Position numbers and translations under genes: made by a program. From Bacteroidota bacterium (lineage in GTDB: Bacteria > Bacteroidota > Bacteroidia > Bacteroidales > JAGONC01), in assembly GCA_026391695.1 (NCBI GenBank), contig JAPLDP010000023.1, positions 1 to 38,544 on the forward strand: a stretch of 38,544 nucleotides of DNA, read 5' to 3'. Shown piece by piece: positions 8,891-16,506 of the stretch. Every line of letters begins with the position of its first letter. The stretch's first letter is position 1. A model generated the notes under the pieces. That model ran no database searches, was not told the origin of the DNA, and saw only the letters and a list, made by a program, of their open reading frames with translations.

Positions 8891-9289
8891 TTAATTAAAA
8901 TGATATTTCACTACCGAAAGTAAAGTTGTATATTTTTAATACTTTTAAGTTTTTATTCAAAAATATGAGCAGATAATATTCGCCGGACATATATCAAAAC
9001 TTACTTAATAATCTAATATTTACATTAATGTTCAAGATACCCCAATATACGAATAATTTACATTTATTAGACTTCTTATTTGAATTATATTTGTCTGGAC
9101 TCATGATTTTCCCGGCAAACTTTTCAATAATATCGATGATTGTCTGACTTGGTATTCCGTATATTTCCGCGATAGCCTGCGGGGTATTCCATGCCCTAAG
9201 GTACATTTAATTTCTTGCGAATAGTAAACGATTTACTGAGGGGTAGTCAAACCAAAATAACAGATGATAAACCATTAAATCAATCAAAA
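8891..9289. other. AT-rich intergenic region
   Basis: The region separates the divergent nuclease (minus) and TPR lipoprotein (plus) genes. It contains one doubtful minus-strand ORF (8994-9206, listed separately). A TACTTTCG on the minus strand at 8915-8922 is close to a -7 box for the nuclease. Confidence 0.35.
8994..9206 (-). CDS. Doubtful small ORF, possible helix-turn-helix remnant
   Basis: The 70-residue frame starts at an ATG immediately preceded in frame by TAA. Its first 35 residues (TPQAIAEIYGIPSQTIIDII) could form a helix-turn-helix, as in the N-terminus of a regulator or transposase. The second half is low-complexity and looks like read-on into AT-rich sequence. I do not recognise a family. 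It may be a decayed fragment of a mobile gene. Confidence 0.2.
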   Translation of the reverse strand: MYLRAWNTPQAIAEIYGIPSQTIIDIIEKFAGKIMSPDKYNSNKKSNKCKLFVYWGILNINVNIRLLSKF

Positions 9290-9691
9290 ATGAAAACTAC
9301 AATTATTTTAATTTTTAGCTTTTTGATTATTTCAATAAGTTGCAACCAACCAGAAAATGATTATTTTAAAAGGGCACTCGCTAAAGAGAAATTAAGAGAC
9401 TGGAGCGGAGCTATTGCTGACTACAGCAAGGCTATTGAGATTAATCCACAGAACGCAGAGGCTTATTATAATAGAGGAGTCGATAAGGGAATTATAGATG
9501 ACAACAGAGGAGCCATAGAAGATTTTAGCAAGGCAATCGAGATTAAGCCAAATTACGCAGAGGCTTATTATTTCAGAGGTGCCAGTAAAATATTTTTAGA
9601 TGATAAAGATGGCGGATGTATAGACTTTAGAAAAGCTAAAGAATTAGGAGATAAAAGAGCTTCTGATGCCATAAGCGGATTTTGCCAATAA
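9290..9691 (+). CDS. TPR-repeat lipoprotein
   Basis: I choose the ATG at 9290. It begins MKTTIILIFSF and gives a lipoprotein signal with Cys18 (SISC), whereas the longer frame from 9215 adds 25 residues with no signal function. The mature 115 residues hold two complete tetratricopeptide repeats (WSGAIADYSKAIEINPQNAEAYYNRG, shown in part, and GAIEDFSKAIEIKPNYAEAYYFRG) plus a partial third ending KDGGCIDFRKAKELGDKRA. This Bacteroidota lipoprotein type serves in protein-protein contact at the envelope; the partner is unknown. The two full repeats are very alike. Confidence 0.8.
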   Translation: MKTTIILIFSFLIISISCNQPENDYFKRALAKEKLRDWSGAIADYSKAIEINPQNAEAYYNRGVDKGIIDDNRGAIEDFSKAIEIKPNYAEAYYFRGASKIFLDDKDGGCIDFRKAKELGDKRASDAISGFCQ

Positions 9692-9731
9692 TGCGAACTT
9701 CTATAAAACTTGCATTACAGAAGTAAAAAAT

Positions 9732-9812
9732 ATGAAAGAATTAATATCCGATAAAGTAGTAAATGAGCTAATGGAGGAGATTAAGGGAGGGACTGGTAGT
9801 TTAGGCTTGTAA
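9732..9812 (+). CDS. Possible 26-residue leader-like peptide ending after a Gly-Gly motif
   Basis: The short frame encodes MKELISDKVVNELMEEIKGG followed by six residues and a TAA. Acidic/hydrophobic spacing before Gly-Gly is what bacteriocin-type leader peptides cleaved by C39 peptidases look like, but the core after GG is only TGSLGL. It could be a truncated precursor, a chance frame, or the start of a degraded gene, since the downstream sequence continues as IFNQKW in the same frame after the stop. There is no Shine-Dalgarno site and no transporter nearby. Confidence 0.2.
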   Translation: MKELISDKVVNELMEEIKGGTGSLGL

Positions 9813-9927
9813 ATATTCAACCAAAAGTGGACTACTTTAGGAGTAAATTTAAGGCTTGTCCAGATTATGCAGAAGACATACAATTAATTTACCTTTATAT
9901 GAACTTTTTATGGTTAATTATTCATGA

Positions 9928-10476
9928 ATGGAAAATTCTATTTATTATACATTTAGCACAATTGCACAAGTCTTAGCCGGAATATTGGCATTATTAGGGG
10001 CATTTGCAATTTTTAAAATACCATTATTTAGAAACAGACTATCTGGTTTAGCCCAAAATTTTTATGATGAAACCGATAATCTAATAAAGACTCGAGTCTC
10101 TTTCCCTGCTTCAAAAATTGGCGACTTGAAAAAAAACATGATTTCCAGAAATTATTTTCAACTACTTAGAAGTATGGAAGAATCTTTAAAAGTTTATAAA
10201 GAGAGTCCAGATGTAAAAGAGAAGGATATTCAAAAATTTAATAACTATTATCAGGAATATAAGATGCTATATATTTCTGAAAAAGCATTAATGAGTAAAA
10301 CCCGGATAGTATTAATCTATACGGTTACCATTATTTTAGGTTCAATTTTCATTATTCCATTTGCTAATGTTATTAGCAGAGGTATCTTTATATTATTATT
10401 ATCATTATTCTTTATCTTATTAGCAATAAACTTTTACTTGATTCTACAGTTAATTTTACAGTTAATCAAAGATTGA
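9928..10476 (+). CDS. Small hypothetical membrane protein
   Basis: The 182-residue product has a predicted membrane segment at about residues 12-32 (VLAGILALLGAFAIF). A charged, probably helical soluble part follows (about 40-125). Two further hydrophobic segments lie at about 128-148 and 152-180. No enzymatic motif is visible and I do not recognise a characterised family. The base composition is very AT-rich like its left neighbours, and it is followed by a strong terminator, so it is probably its own transcription unit. Confidence 0.65.
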   Translation: MENSIYYTFSTIAQVLAGILALLGAFAIFKIPLFRNRLSGLAQNFYDETDNLIKTRVSFPASKIGDLKKNMISRNYFQLLRSMEESLKVYKESPDVKEKDIQKFNNYYQEYKMLYISEKALMSKTRIVLIYTVTIILGSIFIIPFANVISRGIFILLLSLFFILLAINFYLILQLILQLIKD

Positions 10477-10514
10477 AGCATACATTTTGTATCCTATTTG
10501 TATCTTACAAATAT

Positions 10515-10550
10515 AAAACCCACTTAATAACAAACAATTAAGTGGGTTTT
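10515..10550. terminator. Strong bidirectional intrinsic terminator
   Basis: AAAACCCACTTAAT (10515-10528) pairs perfectly with ATTAAGTGGGTTTT (10537-10550) around an 8-base loop, and a further T follows. It ends the membrane-protein gene on the + strand. Read on the minus strand, with its own T-run, it serves the tRNA-Leu gene arriving from the right. Confidence 0.9.
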
Positions 10551-10554
10551 TCTG

Positions 10555-10638
10555 TACCCGGAGCGGGACTTGAACCCGCACGGCCGCCATGGCCAAAGGA
10601 TTTTAAGTCCTTCGTGTCTACCATTCCACCACCCGGGC
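10555..10638 (-). tRNA. tRNA-Leu (TAA anticodon)
   Basis: The reverse complement folds as a class II tRNA. Acceptor GCCCGGG pairs with TCCGGGT, discriminator A. The D arm contains TGGTAGACA. The anticodon arm is AAGGA/TCCTT with loop CTTAAAA (anticodon TAA). A long variable arm follows, then the T arm GCGGGTTCAAGTCCCGC. The CCA end is not encoded. It reads UUA/UUG leucine codons. Confidence 0.95.
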
Positions 10639-10643
10639 TACAT

Positions 10644-10671
10644 GGGTGTGGGTGTGGGTGTGTGGTGTGGG
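10644..10671 (+). repeat. GGGTGT hexamer tract, possible G-quadruplex
   Basis: Four GGG runs (10644, 10650, 10656, 10669) are separated by TGT, TGT and a 10-base loop, meeting the usual intramolecular G-quadruplex pattern. The tract lies 6 bases upstream of the 5' end of the tRNA-Leu gene, where its promoter should be. Confidence 0.55.
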
Positions 10672-10695
10672 TGTGGACGGTATTTTAATACCGAA

Positions 10696-10730
10696 ATCGA
10701 ACATCGACAATCGACAATCGACAATCATTA
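10696..10730. repeat. Heptamer array 2 (ATCGACA type, 5 units)
   Basis: Units read ATCGAAC, ATCGACA three times, then ATCATTA. The last unit is identical to the main unit of array 1, linking the two arrays. Confidence 0.75.
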
Positions 10731-10823
10731 TTGGTTCACAACAACAAAAATAGTAAGAATTCTAAAAAATAGCATCCGATATCCCATATTTCTTTGTCGA
10801 TTCCAAGTCTAAAATATTTCAGT

Positions 10824-10856
10824 AAAAAAAATCGGCATCCATTTTCCGGATACCGA
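10824..10856 (-). terminator. Intrinsic terminator of tRNA-Gly
   Basis: On the minus strand, TCGGTATCC pairs with GGATGCCGA (one G-U pair) around a 7-base loop and is followed by eight T. It lies directly downstream of the tRNA-Gly gene, so the two tRNAs are probably separate transcripts. Confidence 0.85.
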
Positions 10857-10873
10857 ATCGATGATTTCTCTTC

Positions 10874-10949
10874 TGGAGCGGAAGACGAGACTCGAACTCG
10901 CGACCCTAACCTTGGCAAGGTTATGCTCTACCAACTGAGCTACTTCCGC
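10874..10949 (-). tRNA. tRNA-Gly (GCC anticodon)
   Basis: The reverse complement forms a complete cloverleaf. Acceptor GCGGAAG/CTTCCGC with discriminator T and an encoded CCA. D arm GCTCAGTTGGTAGAGC. Anticodon arm TAACC/GGTTA with loop TTGCCAA (anticodon GCC). T arm GCGAGTTCGAGTCTCGT. It reads GGC/GGU glycine codons. Confidence 0.96.
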
Positions 10950-11020
10950 AATTTTGGAATGCAAATTTAGTATTTTTTCGACTTTATGAAAGAAATTTTT
11001 ATTTTTTTCGAATCTGGATC

Positions 11021-11104
11021 AAGTCTGCAGTCGGCAGTCGGCAGTCGCCAGTCGCCAGTCGCCAATCGGCAGTCGGCAGTCGGCAGTCGCCAGTCACCAG
11101 TCGA
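11021..11104. repeat. Heptamer array 3 (CAGTCGG type, 12 units)
   Basis: Twelve consecutive 7-bp units occur in strict register: one AAGTCTG, then variants CAGTCGG, CAGTCGC, CAATCGG, CAGTCAC and CAGTCGA. After 11104 the sequence turns into decayed units in the opposite sense. It stands about 110 bp upstream of the four-helix-bundle gene, in inverted orientation to array 4 on the other side. Confidence 0.95.
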
Positions 11105-11212
11105 CTAAGGACTGCTGACTTTTTACTCGCTTGTAAATATTATTATAGATTTTGAGTAAGAAAAGGGTAACAATTAGATAAAACAAGGATAAATAAACAA
11201 AGCAAGGTACAA

Positions 11213-11587
11213 ATGAAAACGGGGTTCAAAGAGTTAATTGTCTACAAGAAAGCTTTTGCTCTTGCTATGGATATTTATCGGTTGAGTTCTTCATTTCCAA
11301 ATGAAGAAAAATATTCACTTTGCGATCAGATACGACGATCCACAAGATCGATCTGTTCTAATATTGGTGAAGCTTATCGAAAACGGCAATATATACCATA
11401 TTTTATCAGTAAAATCTCAGATGCAGATATAGAAAACACTGAGACCCAGATTTGGTTAGATTTTGCCCTTGCATGTAAATTTATATCAGTCATTGAATAT
11501 AATGCACTGATTGAAAGGTCCCATGAAATAGGCAGGATGCTAAATTATATGATCCAGCATCCTGAAAAATATCAGATCAAATCATAA
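11213..11587 (+). CDS. Four-helix-bundle protein, 23S rRNA intervening-sequence (IVS) protein family
   Basis: The 124-residue product matches the TIGR02436/S23-type family along its whole length. It opens with FKELIVYKKAFALAMDIY, then FPNEEKYSLCDQIRRSTRSI, then SNIGEAYRKR, followed by a paired helix with ISDADIENTETQIWLDFA and the closing helix ending NYMIQHP. Members form pentameric four-helix bundles and include proteins encoded in 23S rRNA intervening sequences; Avd of diversity-generating retroelements is a relative. The molecular role is unknown. An AAGG about 9 bases upstream supports the ATG. Two large inverted heptamer arrays bracket the gene, which suggests it moved or spreads with them. 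Confidence 0.9.
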   Translation: MKTGFKELIVYKKAFALAMDIYRLSSSFPNEEKYSLCDQIRRSTRSICSNIGEAYRKRQYIPYFISKISDADIENTETQIWLDFALACKFISVIEYNALIERSHEIGRMLNYMIQHPEKYQIKS

Positions 11588-11634
11588 GAGTCGGGCTTAA
11601 GAAGTCGACAGTCGATTGATGACTGGTGTTTAAA

Positions 11635-11737
11635 AACTGCCGACTGCTGACTGGCGACTGCCGATTGGTGACTGCTGACTGGCGACTGCCGACTGCCGAC
11701 TGGTGACTGCCGACTGCCAACTGCCGACTACCGACTA
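11635..11737. repeat. Heptamer array 4 (GACTGCC type, 14+ units), inverted relative to array 3
   Basis: Fourteen full units plus a partial one (GACTA) run in register: mostly GACTGCC, with GACTGCT, GACTGGC, GACTGGT, GATTGGT, AACTGCC and GACTACC. They are reverse complements of the array 3 units. Decayed units in the other sense (AAGTCGA, CAGTCGA) precede it at 11602-11615. The final partial unit supplies the TAG stop codon of mutS (11735-11737). Confidence 0.95.
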
Positions 11738-14383
11738 TTTCCCCAGCATCTTCTTGATCTCATTCAGCTTCATCAATGCCTCAACAGGTGTAAGGGTGTT
11801 AATATTGGTACTCAGGATGTCATCCCTTATCCGCTCCAGCAACGGATCATTCAATTGTATAAAACTTAGTTGATAACCTCCTCCCTCCGCTTGCTCACTG
11901 CCAACTGCCAACTGCCGACTGCCGACCGCCGACTGCCTCCCAATCTCCTCCCCGCTATGCGTCTTTTCCAGGATATGCAACATCTCTCCAGCCCTTTCCA
12001 GCACAGTATGGGGCATGCCGGCCATCCTGGCAACATGAATGCCAAAGCTGTGCTCACTGCCACCCGGCTGCAGCTTGCGTATGAAAATGACCTGGTTGTT
12101 GATCTCTTTGACAGAAATATGGTAGTTCTGTATCCTCTTAAATGAGGCAGCCATCTCATTTAGCTCATGGTAGTGCGTGGCGAAAAGGATTTTGGGCCGG
12201 AAAAGCGGATGTTCATGAAGATACTCCGCTATGGCCCAGGCTATCGATATCCCGTCATATGTGCTGGTGCCGCGGCCAATCTCATCGAGAAGAATAAGGC
12301 TGCGGTTGGAAACATTATTGAGAATACTGGCTGTCTCATTCATCTCGACCATGAATGTCGATTCACCGGATGATATATTATCGGATGCACCAACACGGGT
12401 AAAAATCTTATCAACGATACCGATTTTGGCAGAGCTGGCCGGGACAAAAGCCCCCATCTGGGCCATGAGTACGATCAGCGCTGTTTGACGTAACAAAGCC
12501 GACTTTCCCGACATATTCGGCCCGGTGATGATGATGATCTGCTGCTGCTCTGTGTCGAGGTAAACATCGTTGGGGATATATCTTTCACCTAAGGGCAACT
12601 GCTGCTCAATGACCGGATGCCGGCCGTCTTTAATATCAATGACGTTGGTATCATTGATTTCCGGTCTGACATAATTATATCTCTGGGCAGATACGGCAAA
12701 AGAGAGCAGGCAATCAAGGCGGGCAATAAGTTTGGCATTAAGCTGCACAGGTTCAATATACTCCGACAAGCCAAATATCAACTCATCATAAAGTTTCACC
12801 TCCAGTGCCAGTATTTTTTCTTCTGCGCCAAGGATCTTTTCTTCATACTCCCTCAGTTCCTCTGTGATGTACCTTTCTGAATTGACCAGTGTTTGCTTTC
12901 GTATCCATTCCTGTGGCACCTTCTCCTTGTGGGCATTTGTGACTTCCAGGTAGTAGCCAAAGACATTGTTGAAGCCTATCTTTAAAGAAGATATGCCTGT
13001 CCGTTCAATCTCGCGCTGTTGTATCCTTATCAGGTAGTCCTTACCTTCATAAGCCAGTTTCCTGAGCTCATCCAACTCAGGTGAGATCCCGTCCCTGATA
13101 ACCTGACCCTTGGTGACTAATGCCGGAGGGTCGGGATTGACCTCCTTTTCAATACGGTCAATCATCAGAAAACAGGGATTCAACTGCTCACCAATCCTTT
13201 GCAGTGCATCCTCCTTTGCACCGGCACATGCCTGTTTTATCGGGGCTATGGCTTTCAGTGCCCTTTTTAGCTGAATGACTTCCCTGGGGCTGATACGTGC
13301 CATGGCCACTTTGGATATCAAACGCTCCAGGTCGCTGATCACTTTGATATTCTGTCGCAGGACATCCCCAAATTCCGGAGTCCCGATAATGTATTCCACA
13401 ATATCATGGCGTTCTCCTATAGGTTGTTTCTCTTTAAGAGGAAGAACAATCCATTTTTTCAGCATCCGCGATCCCATAGGTGATATGGTCTGGTCAATGA
13501 CCTGAATAAGCGTTGTGGCGTTTTCATTTGGAGAACTCAGTAGCTCGAGATTTCTTACAGTGAATTTATCGAGCCACACATACTTATCTTCTTCTATTCG
13601 CGATATTTTGCAGATATGCTGCACCTTATCGTGCTGTGTTTCGGCAAGGTAATGCATTGCAGCGCCGGCAGCGATAATGCCATATTCCAGGTCATCCACG
13701 CCAAACCCTTTCAGCGACGTGGTGCCGAAATGTTTCAGCAGTATATCCTGGGCAAAATCAATGGTGAACACCCAGTCATCGAAGGTATTAATATAGTACC
13801 TGTCACCAAAATGCTCAGCAAATTCCACCTGCCTGTTTTTCTGGACAAGGACTTCACTGGGTTTAAAAGTCTGGAGGAGGATATCAATGTAGTCAACAGC
13901 CCCCTGTGCGATATAAAATTCACCTGTTGACACATCCAGGAATGATATCCCTGTAATTTTTGGTCCCTGGTGAATCCCTGCCAGGAAATTGTTCTCTTTT
14001 GTTTCCAGAATCCGGTCGTTGTATGAAACACCGGGGGTGACCAGTTCCGTAATACCACGCCTGACGAGCTTTTTTGTCAGTTTAGGATCTTCGAGTTGGT
14101 CGCAGATGGCGACTCTGAGACCTGCTTTAACCAGTTTAGGCAAGTAGGTATCCAGTGCATGATAAGGGAAACCTGCCAGTTCGATAAAAGTAGCCGAGCC
14201 ATTGGCACGCCGCGTGAGGACAATGCCAAGGATGTTCGACGTACGGATGGCATCCTCACCAAATGTTTCATAAAAGTCCCCTACCCTGAAAAGCAGAAGA
14301 GCATCAGGGTATTTGGCTTTGATGGCATTATACTGGCGCATCAATGGCGTGACGGATGTATCGTGGCTTTCCTTTTCCAACAT
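11735..14383 (-). CDS. mutS: DNA mismatch repair protein MutS
   Basis: This is the MutS1 mismatch sensor. The N-terminus has the mismatch-reading FYE in [13 protein letters not shown]. The lever, clamp and connector regions follow. The ATPase domain has [25 protein letters not shown] and FATHYHEL, and the C-terminus [15 protein letters not shown] matches family ends. I prefer the ATG at 14383 (MLEKESHD, 882 residues). A TTG at 14410 would add nine residues. Near residues 816-829 a 14-residue segment ([14 protein letters not shown]) is encoded by six 7-bp repeats inserted in frame into the linker between ATPase and C-terminal region. The stop codon lies in another heptamer array. It is divergent from the SPOUT methyltransferase gene. 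Confidence 0.97.
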   Translation of the reverse strand: MLEKESHDTSVTPLMRQYNAIKAKYPDALLLFRVGDFYETFGEDAIRTSNILGIVLTRRANGSATFIELAGFPYHALDTYLPKLVKAGLRVAICDQLEDPKLTKKLVRRGITELVTPGVSYNDRILETKENNFLAGIHQGPKITGISFLDVSTGEFYIAQGAVDYIDILLQTFKPSEVLVQKNRQVEFAEHFGDRYYINTFDDWVFTIDFAQDILLKHFGTTSLKGFGVDDLEYGIIAAGAAMHYLAETQHDKVQHICKISRIEEDKYVWLDKFTVRNLELLSSPNENATTLIQVIDQTISPMGSRMLKKWIVLPLKEKQPIGERHDIVEYIIGTPEFGDVLRQNIKVISDLERLISKVAMARISPREVIQLKRALKAIAPIKQACAGAKEDALQRIGEQLNPCFLMIDRIEKEVNPDPPALVTKGQVIRDGISPELDELRKLAYEGKDYLIRIQQREIERTGISSLKIGFNNVFGYYLEVTNAHKEKVPQEWIRKQTLVNSERYITEELREYEEKILGAEEKILALEVKLYDELIFGLSEYIEPVQLNAKLIARLDCLLSFAVSAQRYNYVRPEINDTNVIDIKDGRHPVIEQQLPLGERYIPNDVYLDTEQQQIIIITGPNMSGKSALLRQTALIVLMAQMGAFVPASSAKIGIVDKIFTRVGASDNISSGESTFMVEMNETASILNNVSNRSLILLDEIGRGTSTYDGISIAWAIAEYLHEHPLFRPKILFATHYHELNEMAASFKRIQNYHISVKEINNQVIFIRKLQPGGSEHSFGIHVARMAGMPHTVLERAGEMLHILEKTHSGEEIGRQSAVGSRQLAVGSEQAEGGGYQLSFIQLNDPLLERIRDDILSTNINTLTPVEALMKLNEIKKMLGK
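11896..11937. repeat. Heptamer array 5 inside mutS (6 units, 42 bp)
   Basis: Six in-register units (CACTGCC, AACTGCC twice, GACTGCC, GACCGCC, GACTGCC) match array 4. Forty-two bases is exactly 14 codons, so the frame is kept. On the coding strand three units give a heptapeptide, hence the near-repeat [14 protein letters not shown]. Confidence 0.92.
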
Positions 14384-14477
14384 GCTCCCGATGTGTGTTA
14401 AACCGCTCAAATTTAATTATAATAATGTCTGGTGATAAAGTCGTTTTTTCAATAATTAATAACAGAGCAATTTTATC

Positions 14478-14485
14478 TATTTTTG
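14478..14485 (+). promoter_or_regulatory. Putative Bacteroidota -7 box for the methyltransferase gene
   Basis: TATTTTTG followed by C matches TAnnTTTG in the 100-bp divergent gap. It places the start of transcription about 18 bases before the ATG at 14510. No clear -33 TTTG is at the expected spacing. Confidence 0.4.
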
Positions 14486-14509
14486 CCCTTTCAGATGTAA
14501 ATCAGATAC

Positions 14510-15058
14510 ATGAAAAAACTCCAAAATATTGATCTGAACAGATTGTCGGTGGATGATTTCAAAAAAGCACCCAAGATACCCATCATCATTGTCCTCGATA
14601 ACATCCGGAGCATGTATAATGTGGGCTCCATATTCCGGACAGCCGATGCATTCAGGATTGAGTGCATCCATTTATGCGGCATCACCGCCACACCACCCAA
14701 CAAAGAAATCAATAAAACCGCGCTGGGCGCCACTGATTCAGTCGACTGGACCTATTTCGCCACAGCAGTCGATTCGGTTGCCGCCCTCAAATCCAGAGGC
14801 TATGCGATCTATGCCATAGAGCAAACCGATGAAAGCATCGCACTGAGGGAGTTTCAACCCGACTCCGGTAAACCCCTGGCAATTATTTTTGGGAATGAGA
14901 TAACCGGCGTGCAGGACAATGTCCTATCTTTAGCCCATGGATGCATCGAGATTCCGCAATTTGGCACTAAACATTCTCTCAATATCGCCGTCAGCGCCGG
15001 CATTGTCTTATGGGACCTCGTTGCAAAACATGGCATGACTGCTCAACATCACTTGTAA
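14510..15058 (+). CDS. SpoU/TrmH-family (SPOUT) RNA 2'-O-methyltransferase
   Basis: The 182-residue product shows the three SPOUT knot motifs in order: NVGSIFRTADAF (37-48, with catalytic-type Asn37 and Arg43), IFGNEITGV (126-134), and IPQFGTKHSLNIAVSAGI (148-165), which bind S-adenosylmethionine and form the dimer. It methylates ribose 2'-OH of an rRNA or tRNA nucleotide in the cytoplasm. The position cannot be assigned from sequence. It lacks the extra N-terminal substrate domain of RlmB, so a TrmH/TrmL-like target is possible. The next gene starts 11 bases downstream, suggesting cotranscription. Confidence 0.9.
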   Translation: MKKLQNIDLNRLSVDDFKKAPKIPIIIVLDNIRSMYNVGSIFRTADAFRIECIHLCGITATPPNKEINKTALGATDSVDWTYFATAVDSVAALKSRGYAIYAIEQTDESIALREFQPDSGKPLAIIFGNEITGVQDNVLSLAHGCIEIPQFGTKHSLNIAVSAGIVLWDLVAKHGMTAQHHL

Positions 15059-15069
15059 TTAATTCAACT

Positions 15070-16506
15070 ATGCACAGGAAAACAAACATGCTCATCATTA
15101 TCTTTCTGGCCTCATCCGTGTTACTTCCATATCTGTCGGATGGTCAGGGAAACCCTCAATCATCAAAATACATCGGGATTGATAAAGCTAAACTGGCTGA
15201 TGGCTCATTTATTCCGACAAAAAGGATCCTCCACACCGAGAAGATAATCATGGCCAATCCTGACTACAAAAAAGGAAATGTCATCAGCAAAGAGCTCATT
15301 TTATTTTTTACAGTAAACCGCACTGATCTCGATTTTAATCTGCCGTTGAACCAGAATCCGGTGACCAGAGATAAAATCACGGAATTCACTGATTTCCTGA
15401 AGAGAGGATGGAAAATTAAAACCATAGATATCAGAGCCTATACATCGCCGGAAGGTTCGACCACAGCAAATGAAAGGCTTTCAGCACAAAGGGCCGAAGC
15501 TGCCAGGCAGTACATTCTGGGGCTTCTCAAAAAACTGGCTGAAGAAGATAAGTCGATGATCGCACTACGAAGGACCCAGGATGACATTCTATTTGATCTT
15601 CAGGCAAAAGGTGAAGACTGGGATGGTTTGATCACATCGCTCGAAGTCTTCAACATCAAAGAAAAAGTCACCATTGAAAACATCATCCGCACTCAGTCCG
15701 ATCTGATTAAAAGGGAAGAAGAGATCAGGTGCATGACTGCGGTTTACAAAGAGTTGGATGAAAAAGTGCTGCCGCAGCTCAGGAGGGTAAGTATAATCGT
15801 CACCTGCTATCAGCCTGAAAGATCTGATCAGGAGATCCTGCATCTGGCCACCGCCGATCCCGGAAAATTATCCTACAAAGAGCTGATGTATGCTGCTACA
15901 ATTATTGGTGACGACAGTGCAAAGTTATCTTTATATGAATATGCAGCATACCATTTTACGAATGAATGGGAAGCCTTCAACAATGTTGGTTGTTGTTATC
16001 TGACCAAAGGCCTGACTGATAGGGCAGTTATTTACCTCAACAAAGCTCTCATCCTCTTCCCCGATAATGGTACGATTCTGAATAACATGGGTGTTGCTGC
16101 TTTAAGAAACCAGGATACTGAAAAAGCTTCGGTGTATTTTACCAAGGCCGTCAAAGAAGGTATCGATGTAAGCTATAATACGGGGATCATTGCCCTTGCC
16201 AAAGAGCAATATAAGGAAGCTGTCATATTATTCGATGGTGTAACCTGTGCTTATAATGCCGCCCTTGCCTGGCTTATGATGAATGATACTGGTAAAGCAC
16301 AGGATATGCTGTCATGTGCCGGTGAGAGTGCTGAAAAGTATTACCTCACGGCTGTTATGGCTGCAAGAAAAGGCAACACCTCTGCGCTTCTTGAAAACCT
16401 TGGCAAAGCCTGCAGCGGTGATTCCTCATTTAAAGAAGTGGCCGCGAATGATAAGGAGTTCATAAATCTTAAACAAAGTCCCGAATTTCAGAACCTGATC
16501 AAATAG
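15070..16506 (+). CDS. Secreted OmpA-like/TPR protein
   Basis: I choose the ATG at 15070, which begins MHRKTNMLIIIFLASS and gives a signal peptide ending near SDGQG. A second ATG at 15088 is also possible. The longer frame from 15010 overlaps the methyltransferase gene and disrupts the signal. Residues 75-160 resemble an OmpA C-terminal peptidoglycan-associated fold (IDIRAYTSPEGS, then NERLSAQRAEAARQYI). Residues about 300-420 contain TPR-type helices (AFNNVGCCYLTKGLTDRAV, then LNNMGVAALRNQDTEKASVY). It is probably periplasmic and tethers or organises envelope proteins. The 478-residue product ends 3 bp inside the 3' end of the convergent muramidase gene. Confidence 0.8.
   Translation: MHRKTNMLIIIFLASSVLLPYLSDGQGNPQSSKYIGIDKAKLADGSFIPTKRILHTEKIIMANPDYKKGNVISKELILFFTVNRTDLDFNLPLNQNPVTRDKITEFTDFLKRGWKIKTIDIRAYTSPEGSTTANERLSAQRAEAARQYILGLLKKLAEEDKSMIALRRTQDDILFDLQAKGEDWDGLITSLEVFNIKEKVTIENIIRTQSDLIKREEEIRCMTAVYKELDEKVLPQLRRVSIIVTCYQPERSDQEILHLATADPGKLSYKELMYAATIIGDDSAKLSLYEYAAYHFTNEWEAFNNVGCCYLTKGLTDRAVIYLNKALILFPDNGTILNNMGVAALRNQDTEKASVYFTKAVKEGIDVSYNTGIIALAKEQYKEAVILFDGVTCAYNAALAWLMMNDTGKAQDMLSCAGESAEKYYLTAVMAARKGNTSALLENLGKACSGDSSFKEVAANDKEFINLKQSPEFQNLIK

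Larger units (their letters stand above)
10640..10873. other. Spacer between tRNA genes with simple repeats
   Basis: Besides the G-rich tract (10644-10671), heptamer array 2 (10696-10730) and the tRNA-Gly terminator (10824-10856), there is a short perfect hairpin at 10678-10693 (CGGTATT, TT loop, AATACCG). No gene is evident. Confidence 0.5.

Noticed and set aside
9701-9883. 60-codon minus-strand ORF
   Set aside because: Low-complexity shadow with no start context and no recognisable motif.
11021-11737. CRISPR array
   Set aside because: The repeats are 7 bp with no spacers of unique sequence, and no cas genes are present.
11021-11737. Diversity-generating retroelement, because Avd is related to the IVS protein family
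   Set aside because: No reverse transcriptase, template/variable repeat pair or adenine-biased variation is visible.
15010-15069. Upstream extension of the OmpA/TPR protein
   Set aside because: It overlaps the methyltransferase gene out of frame and hides the signal peptide that starts at 15070.
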